A stretch of DNA of 20,774 bases from the IMG/VR virus record IMGVR_UViG_3300023220_000249, positions 1 through 20,774 of that record; one strand, 5' to 3'. This document shows, piece by piece, positions 19,943 to 20,774 of this stretch (within the stretch, counting starts at the first letter, position 1; each line of letters opens with the position of its first letter). The DNA comes from a virus. Position numbers and translations under genes: made by a program. A model generated the notes under the pieces. That model was given only the letters and a program-made list of their open reading frames with translations. It did no database searches and was not told the origin of the DNA.

Positions 19943-20466
19943 ATTGGACTCACTTTGAGTTGATAGAGGCCCGCATCATAGATATTCATACGCCAATTAA
20001 TATTATAGATTGGTCCGGATATCTCATTTTTTAAGTTTTCAACTGAAAATTCATTATGTGAGAAACTGATTTCTGGGAATTGTCGCCAGACAATATAAAC
20101 GTCACGTTGCCGGATATCATGTCCTTCAGGCTTTATGTGGGAACAGGCGTCAACCATGTTTATAATTTTTTCAGTTGCGGCTGTTTTTAATTTGTCCTCG
20201 TTGCAGACGCCTTTATGGCCTATTGCGTATGTCTTATAAGCGTTCATAAATTGGTCTGAGGCACGGGAAGGGCCAAATATGTTGTATAGTTTGTAGCCTC
20301 CCATATCATTAACAACATTATCCCAAATAGCATCGGATGGTTGTTTATTTATAGCGGCCCTGCCATGCAAACAACTAACATAATCCTCAATGTCAGATAT
20401 TGGCTCACCAAATCCCTGATCTCTTAACTCTCTTATTGCTGTTTTATAACGATCTATTTCTTTCAT
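19939..20466 (-). CDS. Hypothetical protein, 175 aa
   Basis: Helical N-terminal half (MKEIDRYKTAIRELRDQGFG, DIEDYVSCLHGRAAINKQPS) with an AIWDNVVNDMGGYKLYNIFG segment, then a beta-type C-terminal half (RDVYIVWRQFPEISFSHNEF and PIYNINWRMNIYDAGLYQLK). Two-domain look; no catalytic residues recognised. ATGA overlap with the 52-residue gene. Confidence 0.65.
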   Translation of the reverse strand: MKEIDRYKTAIRELRDQGFGEPISDIEDYVSCLHGRAAINKQPSDAIWDNVVNDMGGYKLYNIFGPSRASDQFMNAYKTYAIGHKGVCNEDKLKTAATEKIINMVDACSHIKPEGHDIRQRDVYIVWRQFPEISFSHNEFSVENLKNEISGPIYNINWRMNIYDAGLYQLKVSPI

Positions 20467-20469
20467 CTG

Positions 20470-20667
20470 TCACCTCTTTTTAGGTATCTTTGCGCCACGC
20501 TTACGGGATTGTGAGATATTGACCGCCGCAGCTTGTTGCATGGCTTTGCCTTCTGAGCTATGACCTCCCCCGTCTATCGCGGTATTAGCCTTGTTTTTGG
20601 CTATCTTGCCGGTCGAGGTCTCGACTACCCTGAATTTGTTGCCGCGCTTTTTGGCTGTGACTGGCAT
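20470..20667 (-). CDS. Small basic phage protein, 65 aa
   Basis: Sequence MPVTAKKRGNKFRVVETSTG, then KIAKNKANTAIDGGGHSSEG, ending RKRGAKIPKKR. The 'K(Y/F)RVVE..TGKIAKNKAGT.VDGGGH.S..KA..QA.A(I/V)N' pattern is common in phage genomes. Strongly basic, likely unstructured and nucleic-acid binding by composition. Ends 3 bases before the 175-residue gene. Function unknown. Confidence 0.72.
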   Translation of the reverse strand: MPVTAKKRGNKFRVVETSTGKIAKNKANTAIDGGGHSSEGKAMQQAAAVNISQSRKRGAKIPKKR

Positions 20668-20675
20668 AACGTATC

Positions 20676-20774
20676 TTACTCGCTAGATATGAGCTTCAGA
20701 GGATAAGCTTTCAACCTAGCTCGTTTTTCGATTTCTACACTTGGTTCCTTAGCCCTAGATAGATCATAAATTTT
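20676..20774 (-). CDS. Partial CDS, C-terminal 32 residues (5' end outside window)
   Basis: The frame is open from the window edge to TAA at 20676-20678. It reads KIYDLSRAKEPSVEIEKRAR and ends LKLISSE, a charged, helix-like C-terminus. Its stop lies 9 bases before the next gene's start, consistent with the same operon. Nothing more can be said. Confidence 0.6.
   Translation of the reverse strand, partial: KIYDLSRAKEPSVEIEKRARLKAYPLKLISSE

Overview
The window reads as part of a tailed-phage (Caudoviricetes) genome with a P22-like podovirus head and neck module, probably infecting a Gram-negative bacterium. The evidence is gene order. Reading the minus strand from high to low coordinates gives small terminase, large terminase, portal, scaffold, major capsid, a gp4-like tail accessory factor and a gp10-like tail hub. 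This is the order of P22 genes 3-2-1-8-5-4-10. The host cannot be named from the sequence. No integrase, repressor, lysis cassette, tRNA or CRISPR array was recognised, and the window cuts through genes at both ends.

Layout. (1) About 1-14,600 is one long minus-strand packaging and virion operon. Genes are packed with ATGA, GTGA or TAATG overlaps. Between the named head genes lie a GroES-like co-chaperonin, two decoration-type proteins, a 639-residue beta-helix protein with an internal duplication, and five tiny single-membrane-span proteins. A GC-rich hairpin just after the capsid gene may reduce transcription of distal genes. (2) About 14,600-17,000 is a mosaic: short plus-strand genes, including a ParB/sulfiredoxin-like domain protein, sit between the large terminase (14,209) and the minus-strand small terminase (15,626-16,057), and also beyond it. 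Each plus-strand unit has a very similar leader: CCGG, a GATTG-type extended -10, a CATAGACAAC- or ACAGTCAA-like stretch and a CGGAG ribosome site. (3) About 17,026-20,774 holds minus-strand small accessory genes (zinc-binding, HTH-like and conserved phage hypotheticals). It is interrupted by about 500 bases without a convincing gene, which look like a structured RNA with its own sigma70-type promoter.

How it works together. The terminase pair packages DNA through the portal into a shell built by the capsid and scaffold proteins, with folding possibly helped by the GroES-like protein. The gp4- and gp10-like proteins then extend and close the portal. The plus-strand cassettes look like independently transcribed accessory genes inserted in the packaging region, and share leader motifs and a TGATAGGTAATTACAAT-type box that could be an operator.

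The most unusual items are the repeated promoter/operator leaders and an orphan copy of one, the putative structured RNA, a three-copy 15-bp repeat able to form two mutually exclusive hairpins around a terminator, a domain inserted in the gp4-like protein, and a likely frameshift at an A6 run. All family calls are from reading the sequence; no database search was run.
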